Shown: positions 18,044-26,203, numbered from the stretch's first letter. The stretch is DNA of 64,000 bases from Streptomyces nigra (GCF_003074055.1 NZ_CP029043.1:2224501-2288500), one strand, 5' to 3'. The notes: generated from the letters alone by a model not told the origin. Numbers and translations: made by a program.

Positions 18044-19416
18044 CCGCGCTGCAGCGGCCCGTGCGGGCCGGGGCGCCCGTGCGGGTGCCGTTCCCCGTCG
18101 TCGACGAGGTCGCCCGGCACTGCCTCCAGGAGGAGGAGCCGGAGACCGTGCACATCGAGGTGCATCTGCCGGGCCGGCTGGACGAGGCACGGCTGCGCGC
18201 GGCCTTCGCCGAGGCGCTGCGCCGGCATCCGCGCATCCTGATGCGGGAGGCACCGGGGCGGTGGTACCGGCGCCGTTACACCTGGGAGCTGACGGCGGAG
18301 CCCGATGTGGAGGTGGTGCGCTTCCCGGCGCCGGAGCGTGACGCGCTGCGGGGCGCGCGGACCCGGGCGCTGACCGAGGCGCCCGCGCTGTCGGCGTCGC
18401 CGCCGGTCCGGCTGGAGGTGGTCCGGGCGGCGGGCCCGGTCGAGGGCAGCGAGGCGGGCGACGCGGTCGGGCTCCCGGCAAGGGGCGCGGACCGCCCCGC
18501 CCCGGACACCGCGTCCGGCACCGTGCTGTTCCTGACCATCAACCACACGGCCCTCGACGGCCCCGCCTGTCTGCGGGTGCTGGCCACCGCCGCCGAGGTG
18601 TACGGCGGCCGGGACAACTCCCCCGCCTCACCCCCCGTACGCGGCGCCCCCGGTGGCGTACCGCCCGCCGGCGACGCCCCGTCCTCCTGGGCCCGGCCCG
18701 CGCGGGTCGCCCCCGGCTCCCCCGAGCCCTCCCCCGGCAACGGTCTGCTCGTCACCGAACTGCCGCTGCCCCGCCGCCCGCGGGGAGCCCCCTACACCGT
18801 CAACGACCAGCTCATGGTGACCACCGCCCTGACCCTCGCCCACTGGAACCGCGAGCACGGCGCCCGTCCCCGCCCCCTGCGCATCACCATGCCGGTGGAC
18901 GACCGCCCCCGTGACGCCGGCATGCCCATCGGCAACGGCACCCGTCTGGTCGAAGTCGCCTTCGCGCACGAGGAGTTGACGACGGACGCGGACCGGATGC
19001 CCGCCCTCCTCCAGCGCACGGCCACCCGGACACGGGCCCTCAAAGCTCAACCCCGGCCCCAGCTCGGGCGCGGGGCGGCGCTGCTGACCGCCCCGGTGAC
19101 ACCGGTCGCCTGGCGGGCCGCCCTCACCCGGGGGCTGCGCCGGGCCGCCGCGCCCTGGACGTCCACGACGCTGCTCAGCAACATCGGCCGGATCCCGTAC
19201 GCCCTGGACTTCGGCGAGGAGGCGGGGCGCGCGCACGCCGTGTGGTTCTCGGCGCCCGCCCGGATGCCGCGCGGCCTCACCGTCACCACCGCCTCCACCG
19301 CGGGCCGGCTCCATCTCGCCCTGCGCTGGTCACGGGCCCTGCTCGGCCACGGCGACGGCGCCCATCTGCGGGACCTGTTCGAGCACTATCTGCACACCAC
19401 GGAGATGGCACCGTGA
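18040..19416 (+). CDS. Condensation-fold acyltransferase
   Basis: 458 residues, ATG overlapping the AftD stop. The protein has the two-lobed CAT-like fold of condensation and WES/PapA-type acyltransferases. The catalytic HHxxxDG motif appears as N168-H169-T-A-L-D173-G174 (first His replaced by Asn, second His kept). ITMPVDDRPRDAGMPIGNGTRLV and LLSNIGRIPYALDFG correspond to C-domain latch and DFGWG-like regions. There are no adenylation or carrier domains nearby, so this is a stand-alone acyltransferase, as in PapA5-type lipid or glycolipid acylation. In this operon it would acylate a sugar. It overlaps the following gene by 4 bases (GTGA). Confidence 0.8.
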   Translation: MTALQRPVRAGAPVRVPFPVVDEVARHCLQEEEPETVHIEVHLPGRLDEARLRAAFAEALRRHPRILMREAPGRWYRRRYTWELTAEPDVEVVRFPAPERDALRGARTRALTEAPALSASPPVRLEVVRAAGPVEGSEAGDAVGLPARGADRPAPDTASGTVLFLTINHTALDGPACLRVLATAAEVYGGRDNSPASPPVRGAPGGVPPAGDAPSSWARPARVAPGSPEPSPGNGLLVTELPLPRRPRGAPYTVNDQLMVTTALTLAHWNREHGARPRPLRITMPVDDRPRDAGMPIGNGTRLVEVAFAHEELTTDADRMPALLQRTATRTRALKAQPRPQLGRGAALLTAPVTPVAWRAALTRGLRRAAAPWTSTTLLSNIGRIPYALDFGEEAGRAHAVWFSAPARMPRGLTVTTASTAGRLHLALRWSRALLGHGDGAHLRDLFEHYLHTTEMAP

Positions 19417-20150
19417 ACACCACCGCGCCCCCGCGCCACGGCGGCCTCCGCGACTTCTACGAGGATCCCGCCGTCCCCGTCGCCTCCGGCACCCCCCGGT
19501 CCCTGCGCCAGGCCCGCATGCTGGCCGCCGCCCTCGGCACGGCCGGCAGCGCACCGTGCACCGTCCTCGACATCGGCTGCGGCGACGGCACCGCGGCCGC
19601 CACCGCCGCCCCGCTCCTCACCGGTCACCGGATCGTCGGCGTCGACTGGTCCCAGGACGCCCTCAGGCGGGCCCGCACCCGGCTGCCGTACGCGATCAGA
19701 GGTGAACTGACCGGCGGTGGGCTGCCGTTCCGGGACGGCTGTGTGGACGCCGTGCTGTTCAGCGAGGTCGTCGAGCATCTCGTCGACCCGGACTCGGCGC
19801 TGGACGAGATCCGCCGCGTCCTGCGCCCCGGAGGCCATCTCATGCTGTCCACCCCGAACCTCGCCGCCTGGTACAACCGCGGACTGCTGCTCGCCGGGGT
19901 CCAGCCGGTGTTCTCGGAGGTGAGTCTGCGGGCGATCCACGGACGGCCGGGACGCGAGGTCGTGGGACATCTGCGGCTCTATACGGCCCGTGCGCTGCGG
20001 GAGTTCGTGGCCGCGTCCGGCTTCGAGGTCGTACGGCTGGCGGGGGCGCCCTTCCACGGGGTGCCGCGTCCGCTGCGGGCGCTGGACCGGCTGGCGTGTG
20101 CCAGACCGTCCCTCTCCTCGATCCTGCTGCTGCACGCGCGCAGGACGTAG
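19413..20150 (+). CDS. Class I SAM-dependent methyltransferase (type 11)
   Basis: 245 residues from a GTG that overlaps the acyltransferase stop; the ORF from 19242 runs through the upstream gene and is rejected. Motif I is VLDIGCGDGTAA (51-62), the acidic SAM contact GVDWSQDAL, motif II VLFSEVVEHLVDP, motif III VLRPGGHLMLSTPN. The SEVVEHL and TPN elements are typical of the UbiE/type 11 group often found in surface-polysaccharide clusters. C-terminal YTARALREFVAASGFEVV is the substrate lid. This is the second methyltransferase of the operon; the substrate is inferred to be a glycan or lipid intermediate. Confidence 0.88.
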   Translation: MNTTAPPRHGGLRDFYEDPAVPVASGTPRSLRQARMLAAALGTAGSAPCTVLDIGCGDGTAAATAAPLLTGHRIVGVDWSQDALRRARTRLPYAIRGELTGGGLPFRDGCVDAVLFSEVVEHLVDPDSALDEIRRVLRPGGHLMLSTPNLAAWYNRGLLLAGVQPVFSEVSLRAIHGRPGREVVGHLRLYTARALREFVAASGFEVVRLAGAPFHGVPRPLRALDRLACARPSLSSILLLHARRT

Positions 20151-20161
20151 GGGCGTGGGCC

Positions 20162-21079
20162 ATGTGGTGGGGAGTGGCGGCGGCCCTGTTGGCGAACACC
20201 CTGTACAGCGTCGGGTTCGTGCTGGAGAAACGGGCGTTGGGCGCCCTGCCGGAGGTGTCGATCCGGCGGCCGGCCCGGCTCCTTGGGCTGGTGCTGCGCA
20301 GCCCGCTGTGGATCGGCGGGTCGCTCGCGCTGGCGGCCGGGTTCGCGGCGCAGCTCGCGGTGTACCGGACCCTGCCGATCGCGGCCGCGCAGGGCATCTT
20401 CGTCTCCGGTCTGGTGCTGCTGGTCCTGCTGTCGGCGCGGCTGCTGGGCGAGGAGACGACCGGGCGGGAGCGGTACGCGCTCGCCGCCATCCTGCTGGCC
20501 CTGCTGATGGTCGTGCTGTCCTTGGAGGAGGGCGCGGACCAGGTCGGCGGCGACGCCCCGTACCCGCTCATCCTGCTGGTGTGCGTGCCCTCGCTGGCGG
20601 CCGGCGTGTGGCTGTACGGCTCCGCCGAGCGGCGCACCCGGCACCGGCACCGCATGCCGACGACCGGTGTCGAGTACGGCGTGGCGGTGGGCCTGCTGTA
20701 CGGGGTCAGCTCGCTGGCCATCAAGGGCGTGTCGAGCCGGCTGACCACGTCCGGCCCGGGCGCCGCGCTGCTCGACCTGCTGCGCTCCCCGTACCCGTAT
20801 CTGCTGCTGTTCACCGGGGCGTTCGGGCTGGTCATGTCGCAGGCGGCGCTGCAGCGCTGCCGGGCCTCGCTGATCGTGCCGGTGTGCACGACGGTGACCT
20901 GCCTGTACACGGCGGTGCTCGGCACGCTCTCGTTCGGCGAGTCCCTGCCCCACGACCCGGCGCGGCTCGCGCTGCGACTCGCGGGCACGGTGCTCGCCGT
21001 CGCCGTCCTGCTGGCCATGCCCAAGCACGACCCGGCAACGCAACCCCACGCAAGCGTCGAGGAGTTGACCCCTCCATGA
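20162..21079 (+). CDS. DMT/EamA-type multi-helix transporter
   Basis: 305 residues from ATG 20162, 11 bases after the methyltransferase stop. Nine or ten hydrophobic segments alternate with short loops: WGVAAALLANTLYSVGFVLE, LWIGGSLALAAGFAAQL, IFVSGLVLLVLLSARLLGE, YALAAILLALLMVVLSL and others. The paired repeat with 'PIAAAQGIFVSGLVLLVLLSARLLGEE' split between helices recalls the DMT superfamily inverted repeat. Such proteins export small molecules; some relatives (ArnE/F, UptA type) flip polyprenyl-phosphate sugars. In this operon, a flippase for a lipid-linked sugar donor for the AftD-like enzyme is an attractive inference. Its stop overlaps the next ATG. Confidence 0.78.
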   Translation: MWWGVAAALLANTLYSVGFVLEKRALGALPEVSIRRPARLLGLVLRSPLWIGGSLALAAGFAAQLAVYRTLPIAAAQGIFVSGLVLLVLLSARLLGEETTGRERYALAAILLALLMVVLSLEEGADQVGGDAPYPLILLVCVPSLAAGVWLYGSAERRTRHRHRMPTTGVEYGVAVGLLYGVSSLAIKGVSSRLTTSGPGAALLDLLRSPYPYLLLFTGAFGLVMSQAALQRCRASLIVPVCTTVTCLYTAVLGTLSFGESLPHDPARLALRLAGTVLAVAVLLAMPKHDPATQPHASVEELTPP

Positions 21080-21285
21080 AGCCCGACGACCCGCTGCTCC
21101 GGATCCTGGCCTGCCCGCTCGACAAAGGGCCCCTGCACCTCGTACCGCCCGACGAGGCCCTCTACAACCCACGGTTGCGGCGCCGCTATCCGATCGTGGA
21201 CGGCGTCCCGCAACTGCTGCCGGACTCCGGTGAGCAGGTCACCGACGACGAGCACGAGGACCTGCTGAGACGGCTCGCCCCCTGA
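21076..21285 (+). CDS. Trm112-like small protein
   Basis: 69 residues; ATG overlaps the transporter stop (ATGA). The sequence LLRILACPLDKGPL and the later YPIVDGVPQLLP follow the YcaR/Trm112 zinc-ribbon pattern, normally CPxC with a further Cys pair. Here the second Cys is Asp (CPLD) and no other Cys is present, so zinc binding is lost while the fold is likely kept. Trm112 proteins activate methyltransferases by binding them. With three methyltransferases in the same operon, a scaffold role is a reasonable inference. Confidence 0.8.
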   Translation: MKPDDPLLRILACPLDKGPLHLVPPDEALYNPRLRRRYPIVDGVPQLLPDSGEQVTDDEHEDLLRRLAP

Positions 21286-21313
21286 CCGCCCCGACGACGA
21301 CCCGGACGGATCC

Positions 21314-22132
21314 ATGACCCCCACCCTCACGGCCCGGCTGGCGCCGCTGCTGCCCGCGCGCCTGGTCGCCGCGACCGCCCGGGCCGTCTACCCCCGCTTC
21401 GAACCGGAGCTGGCCCGGCTCGGCGAGCTGTGCCCGCCGGACTGCGGCACGGCCGTCGACGTCGGTGGCTGGTACGGCCCCTGGACGCGCCGGCTGTGCG
21501 GCCGGGCCCGGCAGGTGGTGGCCGTCGAACCGGTCCCCCGGCTGGCGCGGCTGCTCGCCGCGGGCGCCCCGGCGAACCTGCGGGTGGTGCAGGCCGCAGC
21601 GGCCGACCGCCCCGGCACGGCCCGCCTGTGGCTGCCGCCGGACGACGAGGGCGACCGGGGTGTGTCGTCCCTGGTGCGCCGGGACATCCACGGACGGGCG
21701 CTGCGCGTGCCCTGTGTCGCCCTGGACGATCTCGGGCTGCGGGACGTCGGCTTCGTGAAGGTCGACGTGGACGGTGCCGAACTGTCCGTGCTGCGCGGCG
21801 CCACCGGCATCCTCGCCCGGGACCGGCCCGCCCTGTTCGTGGAGCTGGAGTCCCGGATCCAGCCGCCCGGCCCGGTGCTGACGTATCTGTCGATGCTCGG
21901 CTACGACGGCTGGGTGCTGCCGGGCCGCTCCTGGGTGCCGCTGGCGTCGTTCCCCCTCCAGGCCCACCAGGCGGCGACGTCGTACGTGGTCGGCATGGGG
22001 CTGCTGCGCCGGGTCCTGCCGTTCCACGGCCCCCGCTACGTCAACTCGGTGCTGTTCCTGCCCGACGGACGCCGCCCGGGCGGCCCGGTGCGCGAGCATG
22101 GGTCCCATGCCCTCCGCGAGACGCCCCGCTGA
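21314..22132 (+). CDS. FkbM-family methyltransferase
   Basis: 272 residues, ATG 28 bases after the Trm112-like stop. Motif I is AVDVGGWYGPW (47-57), the acidic contact VVAVEPVPRLA, and the FkbM hallmark is VGFVKVDVDGAELSVLRGA (K.D.EG.E..VL.G form) followed by LFVELESRIQ. FkbM enzymes O-methylate hydroxyls of polyketides, glycopeptidolipid sugars and other surface glycans. This is the third methyltransferase of the operon and probably its last coding gene with a linked role. The following hypothetical gene starts 35 bases before this one ends. Confidence 0.87.
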   Translation: MTPTLTARLAPLLPARLVAATARAVYPRFEPELARLGELCPPDCGTAVDVGGWYGPWTRRLCGRARQVVAVEPVPRLARLLAAGAPANLRVVQAAAADRPGTARLWLPPDDEGDRGVSSLVRRDIHGRALRVPCVALDDLGLRDVGFVKVDVDGAELSVLRGATGILARDRPALFVELESRIQPPGPVLTYLSMLGYDGWVLPGRSWVPLASFPLQAHQAATSYVVGMGLLRRVLPFHGPRYVNSVLFLPDGRRPGGPVREHGSHALRETPR

Positions 22133-22715
22133 CGGACCGCACGCCCCCGGTCCGTTCACCCCGCTGCACTTCCAGCTCGTCCTGCTGCGCCGCATGGCCG
22201 ACCACAACCCCGATCTGGTCGAGGACGCGCGCCGGGAGCTGGGCGTGTCGCAGGCCGAGATGCGCGAGGCGAACAAACGCTGGCAGGCGATGGTCCGCTC
22301 GCCCCGGGCGCGCGGCTCGGCGGCCCGCTACCGCTCGGTGCTGGGCCCGTCCGAGTCGGTGGTGTCCCGCAGGATCGGGGATCTGGACTGCGAGGCGTGG
22401 CGGTGGCCTCTGCCGTTGTGGCCGACGCTGCGGTTCGAGGTGGTGCTGGCGCCGGGCGGGGCGGTGTGGAACGAGTGGCTGGTGCGCGCCCCGGGCGCCC
22501 CGGCGCCCGAGCTGCGCACCCTGGAGGACCTCACGCCCTGGTCGTGCACGGTCGAGGAGGCGGCCCGCGCCTTCGCGCCGGCCCGCCCGCTGGAGGGCAG
22601 CGCCCCGACCCGCTGGGGCCTGGCGTTCACGGCACCGGACGCGGAGGGGGTGCCGCACGAGGCGACGGCCGAGTTCACGTGGGGCCTGTTGCAGCGGGTG
22701 ACGGTCGCCGTCTAG
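22098..22715 (+). CDS. Hypothetical soluble protein
   Basis: 205 residues from ATG 22098; an ATG three codons later (22107) is equally possible, and neither has a strong ribosome site. No signal peptide or membrane helix is visible. The N-terminal third is helical and charged (LHFQLVLLRRMADHNPDLVEDARRE split by turns, then QAEMREANKRWQAM). The rest is Trp-rich beta structure (EAWRWPLPLWPTLRFEVVL, VWNEWLV, TRWGLAF, TAEFTWGLLQ). I recognise no family. It overlaps the FkbM gene by 35 bases, and its stop overlaps the stop of the convergent ATP-grasp gene by 4 bases. Codon bias is normal for the genome, supporting a real gene. Confidence 0.65.
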   Translation: MGPMPSARRPADGPHAPGPFTPLHFQLVLLRRMADHNPDLVEDARRELGVSQAEMREANKRWQAMVRSPRARGSAARYRSVLGPSESVVSRRIGDLDCEAWRWPLPLWPTLRFEVVLAPGGAVWNEWLVRAPGAPAPELRTLEDLTPWSCTVEEAARAFAPARPLEGSAPTRWGLAFTAPDAEGVPHEATAEFTWGLLQRVTVAV

Positions 22716-23578
22716 GCGGCGGCCAGGATCGCCTCGGTGACGCGGGGCACCGAGCCGGGGTGCACGGACAGGAACAGGTTCGGCTCGACGAGTTCCAGCT
22801 CCATCACGCACGGCTGCCCGTCGTCCCCGTCGACGAGGTCCACGCGCGCGTAGAGAAGCCCGTCCGCGTCCGGTACGGCCGCCAGGGCGCGCTCGGCGAC
22901 GGAGAGTTCGGCCGGAGTGGGCGTCCAGGGCTCCAGGTTCGGGTGGGCGACCTTGCGCTGGTCGTAGGGGGTGCCGGCGGTGAGGACGGCGCCCTTGCGG
23001 CTGGCGTGCAGCAGGCGCCCGCCGTAGAACTGCAGGGCCCGCTCGCCGCCGCTGTCGATGCCCCGCACATACGGCTGGACCATCGCGGTGAGGCCGTCGG
23101 CGTGCATCCGGGCGAGGTGCCGCAGCGCGGTGTCGAGCTCCTGGGGTGTGTACCGGGCGGCGAACCGGGCGCCCGCGCCGGAGGTGGGCTTCACGACGAA
23201 CTCGTCCCCGTCCGGCAGATCGGGGGCGTCGCCCGGGGCGACGTACCGCGTCGGGACGACGGGGACGCCGGCCGCCGCGAGGTCGCCGAGGTAGCGCTTG
23301 TCGGCGTTCCAGCGCACCACGGCCGCCGGGTTGGCGAGCCGGGTCGCCGCGCCGCAGCGCTCGGCCCAGGCCAGGAACTCGGCGGCCCGCCAGCTGTAGT
23401 CCCAGGTGGAACGGATCACGGCGAGGTCGTAGGCGCCCCAGTCGACACCGTCGTCGTCCCAGTGCACGGCCCCGGCGTCGGCGCCCGCCTCCCGCAGCGC
23501 GGCCACGAGCACCGGCAGGTCCCGGTCCTCGCTGACGTCGGGTCGGGGACGGCAGGTGACCAGGGCTATGCGGGGCAC
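22712..23578 (-). CDS. ATP-grasp domain protein
   Basis: 288 residues from a GTG preceded by GGAGGAACC; the longer ORF start is rejected. The N-terminal pre-ATP-grasp domain (RIALVTCRPRPDVSEDRDLP, WDDDGVDWGAYDLAVIRSTWDY) is followed by the ATP-grasp fold: RWNADKRYLGDLAAAGVPVVPT, FVVKPTSGAGARF (Lys plus glycine loop) and the Mg site VMELELVEPNLFLS (E-x-N). It resembles the stand-alone enzymes related to the ATP-grasp ligase of cycloserine synthesis (DcsG-like) that join carboxylates to amines. Substrates are unknown. It is a monocistronic minus-strand gene divergent from the MerR-PP2C gene. Confidence 0.85.
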   Translation of the reverse strand: MPRIALVTCRPRPDVSEDRDLPVLVAALREAGADAGAVHWDDDGVDWGAYDLAVIRSTWDYSWRAAEFLAWAERCGAATRLANPAAVVRWNADKRYLGDLAAAGVPVVPTRYVAPGDAPDLPDGDEFVVKPTSGAGARFAARYTPQELDTALRHLARMHADGLTAMVQPYVRGIDSGGERALQFYGGRLLHASRKGAVLTAGTPYDQRKVAHPNLEPWTPTPAELSVAERALAAVPDADGLLYARVDLVDGDDGQPCVMELELVEPNLFLSVHPGSVPRVTEAILAAA

Positions 23579-23713
23579 GGCGGTTCCTCCGGGCGGGCTG
23601 ACGGGGCGGAAACCGCAGGCTAACAAGCGTGCGGGAGGGAACCGGAACGGGCCGCTTGACCTTCACCTTCGGGGAAGCCGCAGCATCGAGGCGCACGAGC
23701 GAGGGGGAAGTGG

Positions 23714-24775
23714 ATGAGCGAGGACGAGCTGACGATCGGGGCGTTCGCCCGGGCCAGCAGGCTGTCGCCGAAGGCGCTGCGGCTCTACGACGAGTTGCGG
23801 CTGCTGCGGCCGCACCGCGTCGACCCGGACACCGGCTACCGGTACTACACCGTGGCCCAGTTGGAGCAGGCCCGGCTGGTGGCGTGGCTGCGCCGGCTGG
23901 GCATGCCGCTGGCCCGGATCCGTCAGGTCCGCGCACTGCCCGCCGCCGACGCCGCCCGGGAGATCCGCGCCTACTGGGCGGGGGTCGAGGCGGACACGGC
24001 CGCACGGCGGGATCTCGCCGCCTTCCTCGTCGGGCATCTGCTGACGGAACCGAGGAAGGACGACACCATGCTGGAACTGCGCTACTGCGCCGGCTCGGAC
24101 CGGGGCCTGGTCCGGCCCGCCAACCAGGACACCGCCTACGCGGGCGGCAGGCTGCTCGCCGTGGCCGACGGCTTCGGCCCGGCGGGCGCGCCCGCGAGCG
24201 CCGCCGCGGTGGAGGCGCTGCGCTTCCTGGACACGGACGAACTACCGGCGGGCCATGTGCTGAACGTGCTGGAGGAGGCGGTCCGGGGCGCCACCGAGGC
24301 GGTCCGGGACGCGGCGGACGGCGGGGAGGAGGCCGGGACGACGCTGACGGCCCTGCTGTGGACGGGGTCGCGGCTGGCGCTGGTGCACATCGGGGACAGC
24401 CGCGCCTATGTGCTGCGCGACGGGGCGCTGTTCCGTATCACCGAGGACCACACGGTGGTGCAGTCGCTGATCGACGAGGGCCGGCTGACCCCGGAGGAGG
24501 CGGTCACGCACCCGCAGCGCTCCCTGCTGGTCAAGGCCCTGTCCGCCGGCACCCCGCCGGACCTGCGGCTCCAGGACGCCCAGCCCGGCGACCGGTATCT
24601 GGTCTGCTCGGACGGCCTGACCACCACCGTCCCGGACGCCCGCGTCCGCGCCCTGCTCACCTCCGCCGAGGGCCCCGACGACGCCGTACGGTCCCTGATC
24701 GCGGCGGCGAACGAGGCCGGCGGCCCGGACAACGTCAGCTGTGTGGTGGCCGACGTGGTCGACCGCACGGCCTGA
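23714..24775 (+). CDS. MerR-family regulator fused to a PP2C protein phosphatase
   Basis: 353 residues in one uninterrupted frame, ATG preceded by GAGGGGGAAGTGG. Residues 6-75 are a MerR winged helix (TIGAFARASRLSPKALRLYDELRLL, cut here by a turn, then GYRYYTVAQLEQARL). A helical linker precedes a PPM/PP2C phosphatase from about residue 118. Its motifs appear intact: DRGLVRPANQD, AVADGFGPAG, GTTLTALL, HIGDSRAYVL, EDHTVVQSLIDEG, YLVCSDGL and GGPDNVSCVV, giving the aspartates for both metals. A DNA-binding head on a Ser/Thr phosphatase suggests a protein linking phosphorylation state to transcription. It has no partner kinase in the window. Confidence 0.87.
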   Translation: MSEDELTIGAFARASRLSPKALRLYDELRLLRPHRVDPDTGYRYYTVAQLEQARLVAWLRRLGMPLARIRQVRALPAADAAREIRAYWAGVEADTAARRDLAAFLVGHLLTEPRKDDTMLELRYCAGSDRGLVRPANQDTAYAGGRLLAVADGFGPAGAPASAAAVEALRFLDTDELPAGHVLNVLEEAVRGATEAVRDAADGGEEAGTTLTALLWTGSRLALVHIGDSRAYVLRDGALFRITEDHTVVQSLIDEGRLTPEEAVTHPQRSLLVKALSAGTPPDLRLQDAQPGDRYLVCSDGLTTTVPDARVRALLTSAEGPDDAVRSLIAAANEAGGPDNVSCVVADVVDRTA

Positions 24776-24816
24776 CCGCGCCCCCGGCGGTCGCCCCGTA
24801 CGGCAGGATCGAGGCC

Positions 24817-25422
24817 ATGTCGATCGCCGGAACGGACGCCTACGCCACGGAAGTTCACCTTCCGCCGCTGGTCGAGCGCGCGCTCGCCGTGGCCCGCGCC
24901 CACGGGTTCCCCCACTCCTGCCGCCCGGAACAGGGCCGGCTGCTGTACTCCCTGGCGGGCGGCGCCGGGCGGCTGATCGGGGAGACGGGCACGGGCTGCG
25001 GGGTGGGGCTCGCCTGGCTGGCGGAGGGCGCCCGGCCGGGCGTTCGGCTGGTCGGCGTGGAGCGGGACGAGGAGCGGGCCCGGCTCGCCGCCGAGGTGTT
25101 CGCCGGGCGGCCCGAGGTGGAGATCCTGCACGGCGACTGGCGGCGGATCGGGGAGCGGGGGCCGTACGACCTACTGGTGCTGGACGGGGGTGGGGCCGCC
25201 AAGGGCGGGGCCGACGGCGCGGCCGACCCGGCCCGGCTGCTCGTGCCGGGCGGCCGGGTCGTGGTCGACGACTTCACCCCGGCCACCGCCTGGCCCCCGC
25301 GGTACGGCGGTGAGGTGGACCGGCCCCGGATGCACTGGCTGCGGCACCCGGCACTGGACACCGTGGAACTCCCGCTCGCCGGGGACCTGGCGGCGATGGT
25401 GGGGGTGCGGCGCCGGGACTAG
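24817..25422 (+). CDS. O-methyltransferase-like SAM enzyme
   Basis: 201 residues from ATG 24817, 41 bases after the MerR-PP2C stop. The SAM site is GRLIGETGTGCGVGLAWLA (52-70), followed by GVERDEERARLAAEVF and the second acidic contact DLLVLDGGGAAKGG. VVVDDFTP is the metal or substrate motif of the COMT-like group (DDF.P). The arrangement resembles small methyltransferases acting on free metabolites. A chemical target cannot be named. It shares direction with the preceding regulator and may be co-transcribed. Its stop overlaps that of the convergent GntR gene by 4 bases. Confidence 0.78.
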   Translation: MSIAGTDAYATEVHLPPLVERALAVARAHGFPHSCRPEQGRLLYSLAGGAGRLIGETGTGCGVGLAWLAEGARPGVRLVGVERDEERARLAAEVFAGRPEVEILHGDWRRIGERGPYDLLVLDGGGAAKGGADGAADPARLLVPGGRVVVDDFTPATAWPPRYGGEVDRPRMHWLRHPALDTVELPLAGDLAAMVGVRRRD

Positions 25423-26126
25423 GGGGTGTCGTCCGGCTCCCAGTCGAGGAGGCGGACCTTCGCCACCGTGCGGACGTGGCGGCGCATCGCCGCGGCCGCG
25501 CGGGACGGCAGGCCGGACTCGATGGCGTCGAGGATGGCCCGGTGCTGGGCGAGCGAGCGGGCCGGGCGGTGCGGCTGGCGCAGCGACTCGGTGCGGCTCT
25601 CGGCGATCTGCCCGGCGATGGAGCGCATGAACTCGGCGAGGAGGCTGCTGTGCGCGGCCGCGGTGACGGCGGCGTGGAAGAGGCGGTCGCCCTCCACGCC
25701 GTGGCCGCCGTCCTCGATCTCCCGCTCCATGTGCTCGAGGGCCGCGCGCATCGCGGCGAGGTCCTCGGACGTACGGCGCTCGGCGGCGAGTTCGGCGAGC
25801 TTGGTCTCCAGGGCCTCGCGGGCCTCCAGGACGTCGGGCAGGCGCCGGCGCCGCTCGACCATCCGCTCCACCGGCTCGACGTCGAGGGTGTCCCGCACCA
25901 GGTAGGTGCCGCCGCCGTGCCGCACCTCGACCAGGCCCTGGACCTCCAGGACGACGATCGCCTGTTTCACGGAGGCCCGGCTCACTCCGAGCCGCTGGGC
26001 GAGGTCGCGCTCGGTCGGGAGCCGGTCCCCGGCGCCGAGGCCGCCCTCGGCGACATAGGCGCGCAGCCGGTCGAGCACCTGCTCGTAGAGGCGCTGCCGG
26101 GTCATGGGGCGCAGGGCGTCGGTCAC
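25419..26126 (-). CDS. FadR-type GntR regulator of the malonate genes
   Basis: 235 residues from GTG after GAGAGGGGG. Residues 8-75 are the GntR winged helix (RLYEQVLDRLRAYV, GDRLPTERDLAQRLGVSRASV, VEVRHGGGTYLV). Residues 90-225 form an FCD domain with the metal/ligand histidines and acids in DRLFHAAVTAAAHS and AQHRAILDAI. It is divergent from a malonate transporter and synthetase, with two ATTGGCT-type palindromes in between. By analogy with MatR of Rhizobium, it is the likely repressor released by malonate or malonyl-CoA. The gene symbol is not assigned because the ligand is inferred. Confidence 0.9.
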   Translation of the reverse strand: MTDALRPMTRQRLYEQVLDRLRAYVAEGGLGAGDRLPTERDLAQRLGVSRASVKQAIVVLEVQGLVEVRHGGGTYLVRDTLDVEPVERMVERRRRLPDVLEAREALETKLAELAAERRTSEDLAAMRAALEHMEREIEDGGHGVEGDRLFHAAVTAAAHSSLLAEFMRSIAGQIAESRTESLRQPHRPARSLAQHRAILDAIESGLPSRAAAAMRRHVRTVAKVRLLDWEPDDTP

Positions 26127-26174
26127 GGAGTCCCCCTCTCGACGGGAGCGTAGCACCGGCACCCGCCGTGGCTA

Positions 26175-26189
26175 AGTGGCTGAGCCAAT
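26175..26189. promoter_or_regulatory. GntR operator 1
   Basis: AGTGGCTGAGCCAAT, one mismatch from the palindrome ATTGGCT-n-AGCCAAT found 77 bases away. It lies 49 bases upstream of the GntR start and just upstream of the matC -35 region, so it can control both directions. Confidence 0.75.
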
Positions 26190-26203
26190 TCCGGTGCGAC
26201 CCC

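Noticed and set aside
14561..18481. 1306-codon minus-strand ORF opposite the AftD-like gene
   Set aside because: Low-complexity Arg/Gly/Pro-rich translation without domains; the plus strand encodes a recognisable protein with normal codon bias.
18040..19416. Part of an NRPS cluster
   Set aside because: No adenylation, carrier or thioesterase domain nearby; the neighbours are glycan and methyltransferase genes.
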